25,290 nt of DNA from Bacillota bacterium (GCA_023419605.1 JAEZXR010000047.1:1-25290), one strand, 5' to 3'. Counted from the first letter of the stretch, positions 1 to 7,415 are shown. Notes: generated by a model from the letters alone, not told the origin. Translations and numbers: made by a program.

Positions 1-1
1 A

Positions 2-58
2 AAAGGCTTTAAGACGTTGAAACCTGTATACGACTTCCTTTGCAAGGTGGAGGGATAG
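2..58 (+). CDS. C-terminal tail of a gene that begins upstream of the window (partial)
   Basis: One frame is open from the first bases to a TAG at 56-58 and reads KGFKTLKPVYDFLCKVEG. A convincing plus-strand terminator follows 30 bp later, which supports the end of a real transcription unit here. With only 18 residues visible no family can be named. It could be a chance open frame. Confidence 0.3.
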   Translation, partial: KGFKTLKPVYDFLCKVEG

Positions 59-90
59 GTTTCTATATTTGTCTGGTGTTCCGTTGGTAG

Positions 91-124
91 AGGCAGTGAG
101 CAGAAATGCTTGCTGCCTTTTATA
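91..124 (+). terminator. Rho-independent terminator
   Basis: A 12-bp stem (AGGCAGTGAGCA at 91-102 with TGCTTGCTGCCT at 107-118, two G-U pairs) closes a GAAA tetraloop and is followed by TTTT on the plus strand. It should end transcription of the gene entering from the left edge. Confidence 0.75.
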
Positions 125-140
125 ATGAGATGAAAGTGTA

Positions 141-463
141 TTATGTGCTGAGAATGGCTTTTCTAAATTGTGATGACAGGTAGTCATTAATAAGGAGATT
201 TACTAAGCTTTCCAGTGTTTTATTATCTGTAATGAGCTGAATGTTGACATAACTTGTGTTTTTCCTTAAACGCTGCATTTTAACGGCCTGAAATACGCAT
301 ATATACTTTTTCCGGTGAGTAGCTTCCAGATAAATCGTCAACTGAAAAACATCATTGTTTACAGGAATATTGAAATTGATGGAAGCATTAAATTCATTGT
401 GTATACCATTTTCTATCGTAGTAGTCCTTCATAAACATTTTTCTTAACACATCTTAAAATCAT
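141..463 (-). pseudogene. Small unknown protein gene with a frameshift
   Basis: An ATG at 463-461 sits behind an excellent ribosome-binding site (GGAGGT, 6-nt spacing) and opens MILRCVKKNVYEGLLR before a TAG at 415-413. A second frame then runs without a start codon through about 90 codons to TAA at 143-141, with internal stretches such as NASINFNIPVNNDVFQLTIY and YVNIQLITDNKTLESLVNLL. Together they would give a protein of about 107 residues, so a one-base indel near 415-425 seems to have split one gene. I do not recognise the family. No signal peptide or membrane segment is visible. A TTG at 341 could start a 66-residue version, but nothing around it looks like a ribosome-binding site. Confidence 0.45.
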
Positions 464-556
464 AGTGATACCTCCAAATGTTTGTTGTTTTACTGGTTAA
501 ATGCAAAGGAACTGTTTATAATTGTAAGCAGGAAGATAAAGACCTTTAAAATTGTT

Positions 557-585
557 TTGCACAAAGGTCAACTCTCCTGTATAAT
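557..585 (+). promoter_or_regulatory. Sigma-A type promoter of the small HTH gene
   Basis: TTGCAC (557-562) and a perfect TATAAT (580-585) are separated by exactly 17 bp. Transcription would begin near 592 and leave an untranslated leader of about 125 nt before the ATG at 720. The two palindromes listed next lie inside this leader. Confidence 0.7.
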
Positions 586-606
586 AATTATTGGATTCAT
601 TAAGTT

Positions 607-624
607 TTAAACTGTACGGTTTAA
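607..624 (+). promoter_or_regulatory. 18-bp palindrome 1, operator candidate
   Basis: TTAAACTGTACGGTTTAA is a 7-4-7 inverted repeat with one mismatched pair. It lies about 22 bp downstream of the -10 box and has the same geometry and the same left half-site (TTAAACT) as the palindrome at 661-678. It may bind the HTH protein encoded just downstream; that is inference. Confidence 0.45.
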
Positions 625-660
625 TTATGGTTGAAGAAGATTACATTGTCAAGTTAAATA

Positions 661-678
661 TTAAACTAATGAGTTTAA
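661..678 (+). promoter_or_regulatory. 18-bp palindrome 2, operator candidate
   Basis: TTAAACTAATGAGTTTAA has perfect 7-bp arms around a 4-bp spacer. Its centre is 54 bp from that of the first palindrome, close to five helical turns, so a protein could bind both from one face of the DNA. Confidence 0.45.
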
Positions 679-719
679 TGTTAATGATTGTTGATTAGGC
701 TATAGAAGAGGGTGATAGG

Positions 720-926
720 ATGGCAATAAAGGATGATATAAAAGCAGTCATTGTAAAATCCGGCTGGACCATGAGCGATGTAGTTAAAGAGTTGAATAAA
801 AAGTATGGTAGGAATGATACTGTACAAAATTTAAGTGGAAAGTTAAGTCGAGGAACTTTGAAATATAGGGAAGCTATTGAGATTGCAGAAATCATCGGTT
901 ATGAAATTCAGTGGGTTAAAGGGTAA
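720..926 (+). CDS. Small helix-turn-helix DNA-binding protein (68 aa)
   Basis: The protein is 68 residues and looks like a single HTH unit. Helical segments KDDIKAVIVKSGWTMSDVVK and TVQNLSGKLSRGTLKYREAI flank a short turn, and the C-terminus EIAEIIGYEIQW resembles the last helix and edge of small Cro/C1-like or DUF6471-like proteins. The start ATG has GAGGG 7 nt upstream. There is no effector domain, so it probably acts as a small regulator, perhaps of its own promoter given the two palindromes upstream. It stands alone: the next supported gene on this strand starts about 570 bp later. The HTH call is from sequence pattern only. Confidence 0.75.
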   Translation: MAIKDDIKAVIVKSGWTMSDVVKELNKKYGRNDTVQNLSGKLSRGTLKYREAIEIAEIIGYEIQWVKG

Positions 927-1493
927 CAATAGGAGCCGAGGAAAGATTTTTTGCTTTCATTAACTGTTCTTGATGACAATGGTGTCAGAATATAAGAGGA
1001 TAAGGAATGGTATTATAAAGAATGCTCAGATATGAGTCCCCCTGTCTACGAAGGTTCAGTCGGTAGATATGTTTCCGTAGACGACATATGTTGAATGTGT
1101 AATTCTGATGACGTATTGTGGTTTGTATAAGAAAAACAAGGGTTAGACTACAAGATGTTGTGGCTTTGGGTCAAAAAACGTATTTTAGAGCCCAATTTTT
1201 TAGGGGTTTTCATAGATGAGGGAATTTGAAGGCATGAAAACCTAAGAGCACGATTTTGTACAGAGAAATTGAAAGATATCAGTAGAAAAATATTTTAAAT
1301 CATCTGAGTTGCCGGCGAATTACGTTACCTTATATGTTCGTTTTATCTTTAAGTTGGAGAACTGCTGTTTTCTGAAAACGACTTTTGGTGATGGTAATTA
1401 TAGTATTTTACAAAAAGTACTTGACTGTAAACCTTGTTTATACATTAAGAAGTATATATACAGAATCAAAAACTTGAAGAGAAGAGTGAAAAT
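927..1493. other. Non-coding stretch with decayed coding traces
   Basis: Nothing here makes an intact gene. A frame broken by stops near 990 and 1097 reads WYYKECSDMSPPVYEGSVGR at about 1006-1065 and may be an old gene scrap. Repeat copy R1 occupies 1085-1235. The 62-codon open frame from 1309 has no ribosome-binding site and an unremarkable composition; I treat it as chance. TTGACT at 1421 could be a -35 box for the next gene, but no -10 at proper spacing is visible. Confidence 0.4.
1085..1235 (+). repeat. Dispersed intergenic repeat, copy R1 (type B)
   Basis: By eye this matches copy R5 (15190-15385) along most of its length. Shared blocks are GTTGAATGTGTAATTCTGAT followed by GACG, GACTACAAGATGTTGTGG and GGGTCAAAAA. 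As in R5, a GGGTCAAAAA...TTTT..CCC hairpin (1168-1193) follows and leads into AATTTTTTAG, which looks like a terminator. Its relation to copies R2-R4 is weaker and rests mainly on R5 as intermediate. Confidence 0.55.
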
Positions 1494-2384
1494 TTGAAGA
1501 AAAACAAGGAAGCTATCAAATATTGTATACTGTGTTATTCTCTATCATGGGTGATCATCATTTTTGGTTTTATGAGTAAAAGTGTTGCTGCTTTTTCACT
1601 TATGAAAATATTCATGATGTTTATTCCGCTTATAACAGTGGTGATTGTTTCAAAAGGATTTAAATTGATTAAGAGTGATATGTTTTGGAAAATATCCATT
1701 AAAACCAATTGGAAGTGGGTCCTTGCTGCACTATGGATGCCAACACTGCTTAGCATTTTAGGTGCTTTACTATACTTCATAGTTTTTCCAAGGAATTTCA
1801 GTATAGAACTTCCGGTTTTATCCTCTATGTTAAAAGCAAAGGGATCGGTAGATATTAATCTGAAATATTATGTAATAGTACAAATAATTAGTGCAATGAC
1901 ATATGCGCCTTTTATTAATATGATATTTGCGTTAGGAGAAGAAGTTGGATGGAGAGGTTATATGACTCCTATACTATTACGTAGATATGGAAAAATAAAG
2001 GGACTAATAATTAGTGGAGTTATCTGGGCGATATGGCATAGTCCGTTGATTGTGTTAACTGGTTATGAATATGGAGCGGGTTATTGGGGGGCTCCATTTA
2101 CAGGCATATTTGCAATGATTATATTTACAACAGCGCTTGGAGCTTTTCTATCGGTACTTTATGCCGAAACTCATTGCATTCTAATTCCTGCATTGGCACA
2201 TGGTAGTATCAATGCGATAGCGGGACTGGGGTTGTATTTTATGGCAGATGTTAAAGCAGGATATCTTTTGGGGCCAACGATAGCTGGGATAATTTCAGTT
2301 ATCCCATTGCTATGCTTTGCTATAATAATGGTATATAAGTCAAAAGCATTAGGAGGTGTTAAATTTGACAATCAAGGAGGTTGA
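1494..2384 (+). CDS. CPBP family intramembrane metalloprotease (CAAX protease/Abi type)
   Basis: A 296-residue polytopic membrane protein with the three conserved CPBP motifs: GEEVGWRGY (E149, E150, R154), WAIWHSPL (H182) and LAHGSINAI (H236, N240). These residues form the metal-dependent active site in the Rce1/Abi-like family. Hydrophobic segments at about 12-30, 36-54, 74-97, 127-147, 170-190, 203-223, 230-250 and 260-281 fit the usual eight-helix core. The start is a TTG with only a weak purine-rich site upstream (GAAGAG), so expression may be low or the start uncertain. The stop lies inside the next gene, a MerR regulator, with a 20-bp overlap that suggests translational coupling. Family members process prenylated proteins or peptides, or serve in bacteriocin immunity; the substrate cannot be told here. 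Confidence 0.9.
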   Translation: MKKNKEAIKYCILCYSLSWVIIIFGFMSKSVAAFSLMKIFMMFIPLITVVIVSKGFKLIKSDMFWKISIKTNWKWVLAALWMPTLLSILGALLYFIVFPRNFSIELPVLSSMLKAKGSVDINLKYYVIVQIISAMTYAPFINMIFALGEEVGWRGYMTPILLRRYGKIKGLIISGVIWAIWHSPLIVLTGYEYGAGYWGAPFTGIFAMIIFTTALGAFLSVLYAETHCILIPALAHGSINAIAGLGLYFMADVKAGYLLGPTIAGIISVIPLLCFAIIMVYKSKALGGVKFDNQGG

Positions 2385-3213
2385 AGAAGAAACTGGATTG
2401 GCGAGATCCAATATTCGTTTTTATGAAAAAGAAAAATTAATAAAACCGTGTCGAAGTGAAAAGAATGGCTATCGCGAATATTCGGAACAGGATGTTGAAA
2501 ATATTAAAAAGATAGCATATCTAAGGACGTTAAATATTTCCTTGGGTGATATTAAAAAGATAATAGAACATGAGACTCCGCTTCTACAGATTGTGGAAAT
2601 TCAATATAAAAGGCTTAATGAGCAAATCACTGAATTACAATTGGCAAAAACTTTGTGCCGTCGTATGCTACAGGATAGAGATAATGATTTTGATACCTTA
2701 AGAATAGAACGATATGTCGGTAATCTTGATGAGTACTGGGACAAAAATAAACTAACATTCAACATCGATGCGGTTAGTTTTGTTTCTATATGGGGAGGGT
2801 TATTAGTTTTTTTGTTGCTATTTGCCATTAGTTTAATAATAGCTATTTGTTCATATCCATTTTTACCTGCTGAAATTCCGGTACAGTGGAGTGAGGGAAA
2901 AGCTGTTTCTTTTGTAATAAAAGAATTTATTTTTGCATATCCTCTGGCGTGTATAATAGTTCGTGTGTTTTTAAAACCGTTTATATACAGGTGGTTGCAG
3001 GCGAATATCATCTACAATGAAAATATAGCCAATTATTTGACGAACTTCCTGTGTTTCATAGCTTTATCTATTGAAGGTTTTACTATCCTCTTTATTCTGG
3101 GTGTATTAAAAAACATCGCTGTAATTCTTGCTATTAATTCAGTTGCTTTTATTGGAATCCTATTTGCGGGGTGGAAAAGATTGTATGTAACAGATAGGAA
3201 ACGCAGATGTTGA
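2365..3213 (+). CDS. MerR family regulator with C-terminal membrane domain (DUF1648-like)
   Basis: I choose the TTG at 2365 because AGGAGGTG (2351-2358) is then a perfectly placed ribosome-binding site and the protein begins MTIKEVEEETGLARSNIRFY, the normal MerR start. A GTG at 2356 lies within that site and is unlikely. Residues 1-70 form the winged-HTH (RFYEKEKLI, NGYREYSEQDV), and about 75-107 a coiled-coil dimer helix. From 141 the protein becomes membrane-embedded, with segments near 141-164, 187-203, 226-248 and 250-270. The loop FLPAEIPVQWSEGKAV (about 166-181) resembles the DUF1648 signature of SdpI-type proteins. It is thus a membrane-tethered regulator, overlapping and probably co-regulated with the CPBP protease upstream. 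Its signal is unknown; an envelope stress or antimicrobial peptide is a reasonable guess. Confidence 0.85.
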   Translation: MTIKEVEEETGLARSNIRFYEKEKLIKPCRSEKNGYREYSEQDVENIKKIAYLRTLNISLGDIKKIIEHETPLLQIVEIQYKRLNEQITELQLAKTLCRRMLQDRDNDFDTLRIERYVGNLDEYWDKNKLTFNIDAVSFVSIWGGLLVFLLLFAISLIIAICSYPFLPAEIPVQWSEGKAVSFVIKEFIFAYPLACIIVRVFLKPFIYRWLQANIIYNENIANYLTNFLCFIALSIEGFTILFILGVLKNIAVILAINSVAFIGILFAGWKRLYVTDRKRRC

Positions 3214-3343
3214 GCCCTTATAGGTGCTAGAATGAGTGGCGCTGTAGATCAATTGTAATGTATAAACCCATTTATAGTATTTTGATATTATATAGTGTCG
3301 GTATTCTAAGCAGAATAACAATAATATTTCAGAATTACAACTC

Positions 3344-3445
3344 CCCGCCAAGGCCCCACCAGGTTCAAGCGACATCTTTATTGACCGTTCAAGGCACGTT
3401 GAAACTTGCGTTATGCTATGTTGAACCGATTCCTAGAAACCCTTG
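3344..3445 (+). repeat. Dispersed intergenic repeat, copy R2 (type A, short)
   Basis: From GCCAAGGCCCCACCAGG through CGACATCTTTATTGACCGTT to GGCACGTTGAAA this copy is about 90% identical by eye to R4 (9786). After that it diverges, and I see no terminal hairpin, so it may be truncated. It lies between the MerR gene and arcA, with the core on the plus strand as in R3 and R4. Confidence 0.65.
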
Positions 3446-3534
3446 ATTTTATGCACTTTTATAATATATTTTTTTTCAATTTTTATCTGCCTTTTATTAT
3501 TTTGGTTAAAGAATAGGGAAGTTCTAATGGGAAA

Positions 3535-3555
3535 ATACTATGTTTAAAATAGTAT
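3535..3555 (+). promoter_or_regulatory. Inverted repeat immediately upstream of arcA
   Basis: ATACTAT (3535-3541) and ATAGTAT (3549-3555) are perfect 7-bp arms around GTTTAAA. The repeat ends just before the probable ribosome-binding site of arcA, so it could be an operator or a weak mRNA hairpin that affects translation. A TATAAT lies at about 3460-3465, without a convincing -35 box. Confidence 0.4.
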
Positions 3556-3570
3556 ATGGCGGGTGAGAAC

Positions 3571-4797
3571 ATGTCTTTAGACCATAGTATTTGTATATAC
3601 AGTGAAATAGGAAAATTAAAGTCAGTTCTTCTTCATTGTCCGGGAGAAGAAGTAGAAAATATCGTTCCTCCTTATTTAAGAAGACTATTATTTGATGAAA
3701 TTGTATATCTAGAACAGGCTAAAAAAGAACATGATCAATTTGCAAATATATTAAGAAGTGAAGGAGTAGAAGTAGTTTACCTTACGGATTTAATGGCTGA
3801 TGTTTTAGAAGATAGTAATATAAGAGAGGAATTTTTAAAGGAATTTATGGAAGAAGGCAAAGCTATTACAAAAGGGCTTCAAGAAGCCATAATGGAGCTT
3901 TTAAGTGACTACTCTCCAAAAAAACTTGTAAATAAGTGCATTGCAGGAATTAGAACGGAAGAACTTGATAATATCAAGCCTAAGTCATTAGGAGATATGG
4001 TTAATAATCCATATCCTTTCTATCTTGATCCTATTCCTAATATGTATTTTCAAAGAGATCCTTTTGCATCTATTGGAAGAGGAATTTCTTTAAATGTCAT
4101 GTCTAATGAAACACGAAACAGGGAAACCATATTTGCAAAATATATATTTAACTATCACCCTAGATTTAAAAATACCCCTAGATGGTATAATAGAGATGAA
4201 ACCCATACTATTGAGGGAGGAGATATTTTAGTTCTCTCAAATAAAGTTATAGCCATAGGAATTAGTGATAGAACCGATTCAACGGCTATTGAGAGGGTTG
4301 CACTCAATCTTTTTAAGTCAGAAGAAGAATTTGAGACAGTTTTGGCTTTTGATATTCCAAAGGCTAGGGCTTATATGCATCTTGATACAATATTTACTAT
4401 GGTTGATTATGACCAATTTACCATATATCCAGGGATAGAAGTGCCTCTAGATGTATACAGCATTACAAAAGGAAAAGACAATTGTCTTAATATTAGGAGA
4501 GAGCATAAAGACTTATCTACCATACTAAAAGAACATTTACATCTATCAGAAGTTAATCTAATAAGATGCGGTGATGGAGATAGGATTGCCGCTAGTAGAG
4601 AGCAATGGAGTGATGGAAGCAATACTCTAGCCCTATCCCCTGGGAAAGTTATTTGTTATAATCGCAATTATATAACCAATGAAGCACTAAGAAGAAATGG
4701 AATCAAAGTTCTAGAATTTGATTCCTATGAACTATCTAGAGGCAGAGGAGGCCCTAGATGTATGAGCATGCCTTTAATTAGAGAATTTTTAAAATGA
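3571..4797 (+). CDS. arcA: Arginine deiminase
   Basis: Arginine deiminase hydrolyses L-arginine to citrulline and ammonia in the cytoplasm, the first step of the ADI pathway that yields ATP and protects against acid. The family motifs are all present: SEIGKLKSVLLHCPG at the N-terminus, FQRDPFASIGRG, the EGGDIL substrate loop, MHLDTIFTMVD with the catalytic His, RCGDGD, and GGPRCMSMPL with the nucleophile Cys at about residue 397. I prefer ATG 3571 (408 aa) over ATG 3556: it has GGGTGAG upstream, while nothing precedes the first ATG. Length matches the family. No arcB, arcC or arcD lies next to it, so citrulline must be handled from elsewhere or the enzyme works alone. A hairpin terminator follows the stop. 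Confidence 0.95.
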   Translation: MSLDHSICIYSEIGKLKSVLLHCPGEEVENIVPPYLRRLLFDEIVYLEQAKKEHDQFANILRSEGVEVVYLTDLMADVLEDSNIREEFLKEFMEEGKAITKGLQEAIMELLSDYSPKKLVNKCIAGIRTEELDNIKPKSLGDMVNNPYPFYLDPIPNMYFQRDPFASIGRGISLNVMSNETRNRETIFAKYIFNYHPRFKNTPRWYNRDETHTIEGGDILVLSNKVIAIGISDRTDSTAIERVALNLFKSEEEFETVLAFDIPKARAYMHLDTIFTMVDYDQFTIYPGIEVPLDVYSITKGKDNCLNIRREHKDLSTILKEHLHLSEVNLIRCGDGDRIAASREQWSDGSNTLALSPGKVICYNRNYITNEALRRNGIKVLEFDSYELSRGRGGPRCMSMPLIREFLK

Positions 4798-4798
4798 G

Positions 4799-4838
4799 CG
4801 GGTGTATTTTCATAAACGAAGATACCCATTTTTTTATA
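4799..4838 (+). terminator. Terminator of arcA
   Basis: GGGTGTATTTTC (from 4800) pairs with GAAGATACCC (bulged stem), followed by a run of seven T. It starts directly after the arcA stop codon. Confidence 0.65.
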
Positions 4839-5058
4839 CCCTTTTTGGGGTTCAAATTTAAATTGATAGAGGAATCAAAATGGCAGATTTCAAGTTCTAC
4901 TTCATGTGGGAATTAGGGATTGAAGTTGAGAACAATGTTCGTCGATTCCTGCTTTGACGGCGATAATGATGGCATCTTTTTTTACCTAACTTAACAAAAA
5001 CGCTAGACCATAAGGCCAAGTTAGCTTATGGTTTTTTTTATACCCTACAAGATCGGAC
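4839..5058 (+). other. Non-coding gap with a second terminator
   Basis: No real gene is visible. A 25-codon frame from ATG 4879 (MADFKFYFMWELGIEVENNV...) has GAGG upstream but ends after 25 residues and matches nothing I know. A perfect 8-bp stem ACCATAAG (5007-5014)/CTTATGGT (5025-5032), followed by eight T, makes a strong rho-independent terminator with no obvious gene in front of it. A short transcript or a lost gene may once have used it. Confidence 0.45.
5007..5040 (+). terminator. Strong rho-independent terminator without an evident gene
   Basis: Perfect 8-bp stem, 10-nt loop and T8 tract. It lies about 210 bp after arcA and 20 bp before the IS630 end. Confidence 0.7.
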
Positions 5059-5074
5059 ACTATATAGTTTAGGT
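5059..5074 (+). repeat. IS630 terminal inverted repeat, left
   Basis: Sixteen bases identical to the reverse complement of 6249-6264, including the palindromic tip ACTATATAGT. Confidence 0.85.
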
Positions 5075-6262
5075 TGTACAATATCTATTAAAATGTAAAG
5101 ATTAGTAAATATACGCACATAGCCTCCTTACCTTTGCCGGAGCCCTTTGTACTGTCATAAAGTACTTATGAATAGCTTCCACTGTATGTTTAATAGACTC
5201 AAACAAATGGTTGTGTGTAACACATTTACGGATATCTTTCCATAAATGCTCAATTGCGTTTAGATCAGAGCTGTAAGGGGGTAGATGCTTAAACGTAATA
5301 TTCTTCAAACATTCCAGGTGCTCCTTTATTTTATTCGTATGATGATACCGGACATTATCAAGCAGTAGAACGACTTCCTTGTTTACATAACGAAAGGATA
5401 GTCTATTTTAAAAAATCCTTAAAGGTATCCGAGTTACCAGCTTCGTAAGTTGAATAGATGACCTCGCCAGCTTTAGGATTTACTGCCCCAAACATTACGG
5501 TTCTTTCCCGCGATTTACTGCTTTCAGTCGCTACGATTGGTTGAGTACCTTTAAGTGCCCATTTTGCGGTTATTGTAGGTTCATCCGTTATTATCGCTTC
5601 ATCCTCGTAGAGGATAACGGTGTCATCATCTGCGTTATCAAGGAGTTCCTGTAGTTCATGCTTGAACTGCGCCCTAAGTTCCTCTTTGGCGTTTCTACTT
5701 TGCTTCTTAGGACGCTGTAGCGTGAAGCCAAGATTATGGACTACATCATAGAGACTTGAAACTTTATAGTTAATTCCCCATTGTTTATTGATCCATAACT
5801 TTAAAAGCGGCATGGTCCAATTGCTTCGATTAAAGCCACAGTCTCTGGGGGATTGCTGTAAAGCTTCTACTACGGCACTCTTTTGTTCATCAGTCAAATA
5901 ACCGGCGCGATTACCACCACGGGTATCGTTCAATCCGTTGAGACCCTGCGTATTATACTTATGGATCCACCTACGGACATAGAAATCCGATTTATGAAGG
6001 TTCTTTGCTACATCGGTGCTGGTAAGTCCATCCCAGGTTTAAAGGATTGCCAATAATTTAGTTTTCATTGCTGGGTTCTGGCACTTATCGTATACTTTTT
6101 CCAGTTCAGCATATTTGCAATGTTTTTTATTTATTTGAAGTTTCCGTCTACTCATAATATCAGAACCTTTCCAGGTTTATTGATATTATGATACTTCATC
6201 CAGTAGCTTGTTTTATACCAGTAAATTGTGGCAATTGGATAGATTGTTACCTAAACTATATA
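5061..6262 (-). mobile_element. IS630-family insertion sequence (inactivated)
   Basis: About 1.2 kb bounded by perfect inverted repeats: ACTATATAGTTTAGGT at 5059-5074 and its complement at 6249-6264. Similarity continues inward (TGTACAATATCTATT versus AACAATCTATCC). The outer ACTATATAGT is itself palindromic, so the exact tip is uncertain by a few bases; a duplicated TA, as expected for IS630/Tc1-mariner elements, fits. It contains one transposase gene on the minus strand, now carrying a stop codon and a frameshift. Length, DDE motifs and TA ends agree with the family. Confidence 0.85.
5102..6155 (-). pseudogene. IS630-family DDE transposase, broken by a stop and a frameshift
   Basis: ATG at 6155 begins MSRRKLQINKKHCKYAELEK, an HTH start typical of IS630. 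An in-frame TAA at 6041-6039 interrupts LAIL/TWDGLTSTDVAKNLHKSD; after it the same frame continues through HTH and DDE regions (ILYEDEAII holds the first Asp) to TAG at 5405-5403. The rest lies one base over (+1): VVLLLDNVRYHHTNKIKEHL with the second Asp, and LPPYSSDLNAIEHLWK with the final Glu, ending at 5102. All three catalytic acids survive but the reading frame does not. The junction has a run TTTTTTAAAA; a classical -1 slip there leads to a stop, so I read the frameshift as mutation rather than programmed recoding. Confidence 0.85.
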
Positions 6263-6264
6263 GT
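6249..6264 (-). repeat. IS630 terminal inverted repeat, right
   Basis: Reverse complement of 5059-5074, 16 of 16 bases. Confidence 0.85.
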
Positions 6265-6919
6265 TATTTTGATTTAGGATTAATAAAGAAGTTTTGTAAG
6301 TGCAGCGAAGTACGCTGTATTGATGAAATAATTGTTAATCACATTGCTCCGAGAGAAAATCAAGAACTTCTAATGTCAGAAGATATTATGATATTACCTA
6401 AAGCATTGATTACCAATACAGCATTGTCATGGTAATATTATAGATTGGAATAAATTGAAACAGTCAAACCTATTAATGAGATTTGGGGGTACAAAGAGCC
6501 TTAATGGTTTTAATGTTAACGGATACCTTTTTGTTGGAGACTTTATTCTAGATCATTGTAGAGGATGGTTAGGATCACCAGAAATATTAAAGAGCATTGC
6601 AAATGCTTATGGAGAGTTGAGTATAGCAGATGACTATGCTGAGAAATGCAGAAATTATTTAGTGTCATTCAGGGTTCTACTAGATCTGGCTGACATTGAA
6701 TGTACAGACGTTTTCATCGATAAGCGGCAGAAAAGTGATTTGTTGATTAAATATAGTATAAATGCGACTGCGCACTATTTAAAAGCAGGTAAGTACAATA
6801 AAGATTTTTATAATCCGACTATCATGCTTAAAAGAGAATATAATGTGCCCCATTCAGATATTATAAAGGTTAGAAACCTTAAAATTGATTATCCAAAGGT
6901 TAAGGTAATTGATGATTAG
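6265..6919 (+). pseudogene. Decayed unknown gene next to the IS630 right end
   Basis: Directly after the IS end one frame reads FDLGLIKKFCKCSEVRCIDE and continues to TAA at 6433-6435. A second frame, open through GNIIDWNKLKQSNLLMRFGG, runs on for about 150 codons (TTG at 6455) to TAG at 6917-6919. The two halves look like one protein split by an indel near 6400-6430. The longer part contains NGYLFVGDFILDHCRGWLG and a charged C-terminus; no motif, signal peptide or membrane segment allows a name. The N-terminal half is missing and is not found left of the IS, so the gene was probably cut before or during the insertion. A terminator-like hairpin follows at 6971. The 154-residue second part could still be expressed. 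Confidence 0.5.
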
Positions 6920-6970
6920 GAAACAATACAATGAATTATTTACAAATACTTTCTTAAAGAAATTGTACCG

Positions 6971-7010
6971 AATAAAGCCTTCAACTAACTGGTTTTGAAG
7001 GTTTTATTGC
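6971..7010 (+). terminator. Hairpin, probable bidirectional terminator
   Basis: A 14-bp stem AATAAAGCCTTCAA (6971-6984)/TTGAAGGTTTTATT (6995-7008) with one G-U pair and a 10-nt loop. The T-rich right arm is part of the stem itself. Confidence 0.6.
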
Positions 7011-7154
7011 TTACAATTTTTAAGAATTGTAAAGCAGAAAGCAAATGCCAATTGCCATATAAACGATGGTGATGGGCGGAGTTAAATTTGAAAGGCAGGC
7101 AGTAAGTACCCCAAAAATTGTATTAATAGTAAATTTTTTCCGAAATATATCCTA

Positions 7155-7346
7155 ACGCCAAGGGGGTATCAGGCTCAAGCGGCATCTTTATTGACCGTTC
7201 AAGGCATTGTGAGGTTGTAGTCCTGTTGCAACCCCAAAAAAATTTAAAAATTGATTTTAGAAAGTTAAACGGAAGGTATTGAGTAAAATAAACGCTGATG
7301 AAATATTAAAGACGCGAGAGCCTACAAAGCTTTCACGTCTTTTTCT
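7155..7346 (+). repeat. Dispersed intergenic repeat, copy R3 (type A, full length)
   Basis: It shares TCAAGCGGCATCTTTATTGA, TTCAAGGCA and GTAGTCCTGTTGCAAC with R4 and ends, about 150 bp on, in a hairpin: AAAGACGCGAGAGC (7308-7321) pairs with GCTTTCACGTCTTT (7329-7342), followed by TTTTC. R4 has the same GACGYGAGAGC...CTTTCACGTC stem, so hairpin and core belong to one unit. It lies between the decayed gene and the 3' end of the minus-strand SDR gene and may end transcription from both sides. Confidence 0.7.
7308..7346 (+). terminator. Terminator hairpin within repeat R3
   Basis: A 14-bp stem with one mismatch and one G-U pair, 7-nt loop, then a T-rich tract. It also faces the 3' end of the minus-strand SDR gene 70 bp away. 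Confidence 0.6.
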
Positions 7347-7415
7347 TTAGTCATTTTGGACAGAAATATTAATCTTCTTTCATTTCTTCAAGACTCCCAT
7401 GTCGTCCTCACATTC

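Noticed and set aside
1309..1497. 62-codon open frame before the CPBP gene
   Set aside because: TTG start without a ribosome-binding site, overlaps the start of the CPBP gene, and composition is not protein-like.
2601..3011. 136-codon frame on the minus strand inside the MerR gene
   Set aside because: Antisense shadow of a well-supported coding region with no ribosome-binding site of its own.
3258..3446. 62-codon frame across repeat R2
   Set aside because: It reads through a non-coding repeat whose other copies carry stops in the matching frame.
5395..5412. Possible programmed frameshift (TTTTTTAAAA) in the IS630 transposase
   Set aside because: A -1 slip leads to a stop after a few codons; the downstream frame needs +1, so mutation is the simpler reading.
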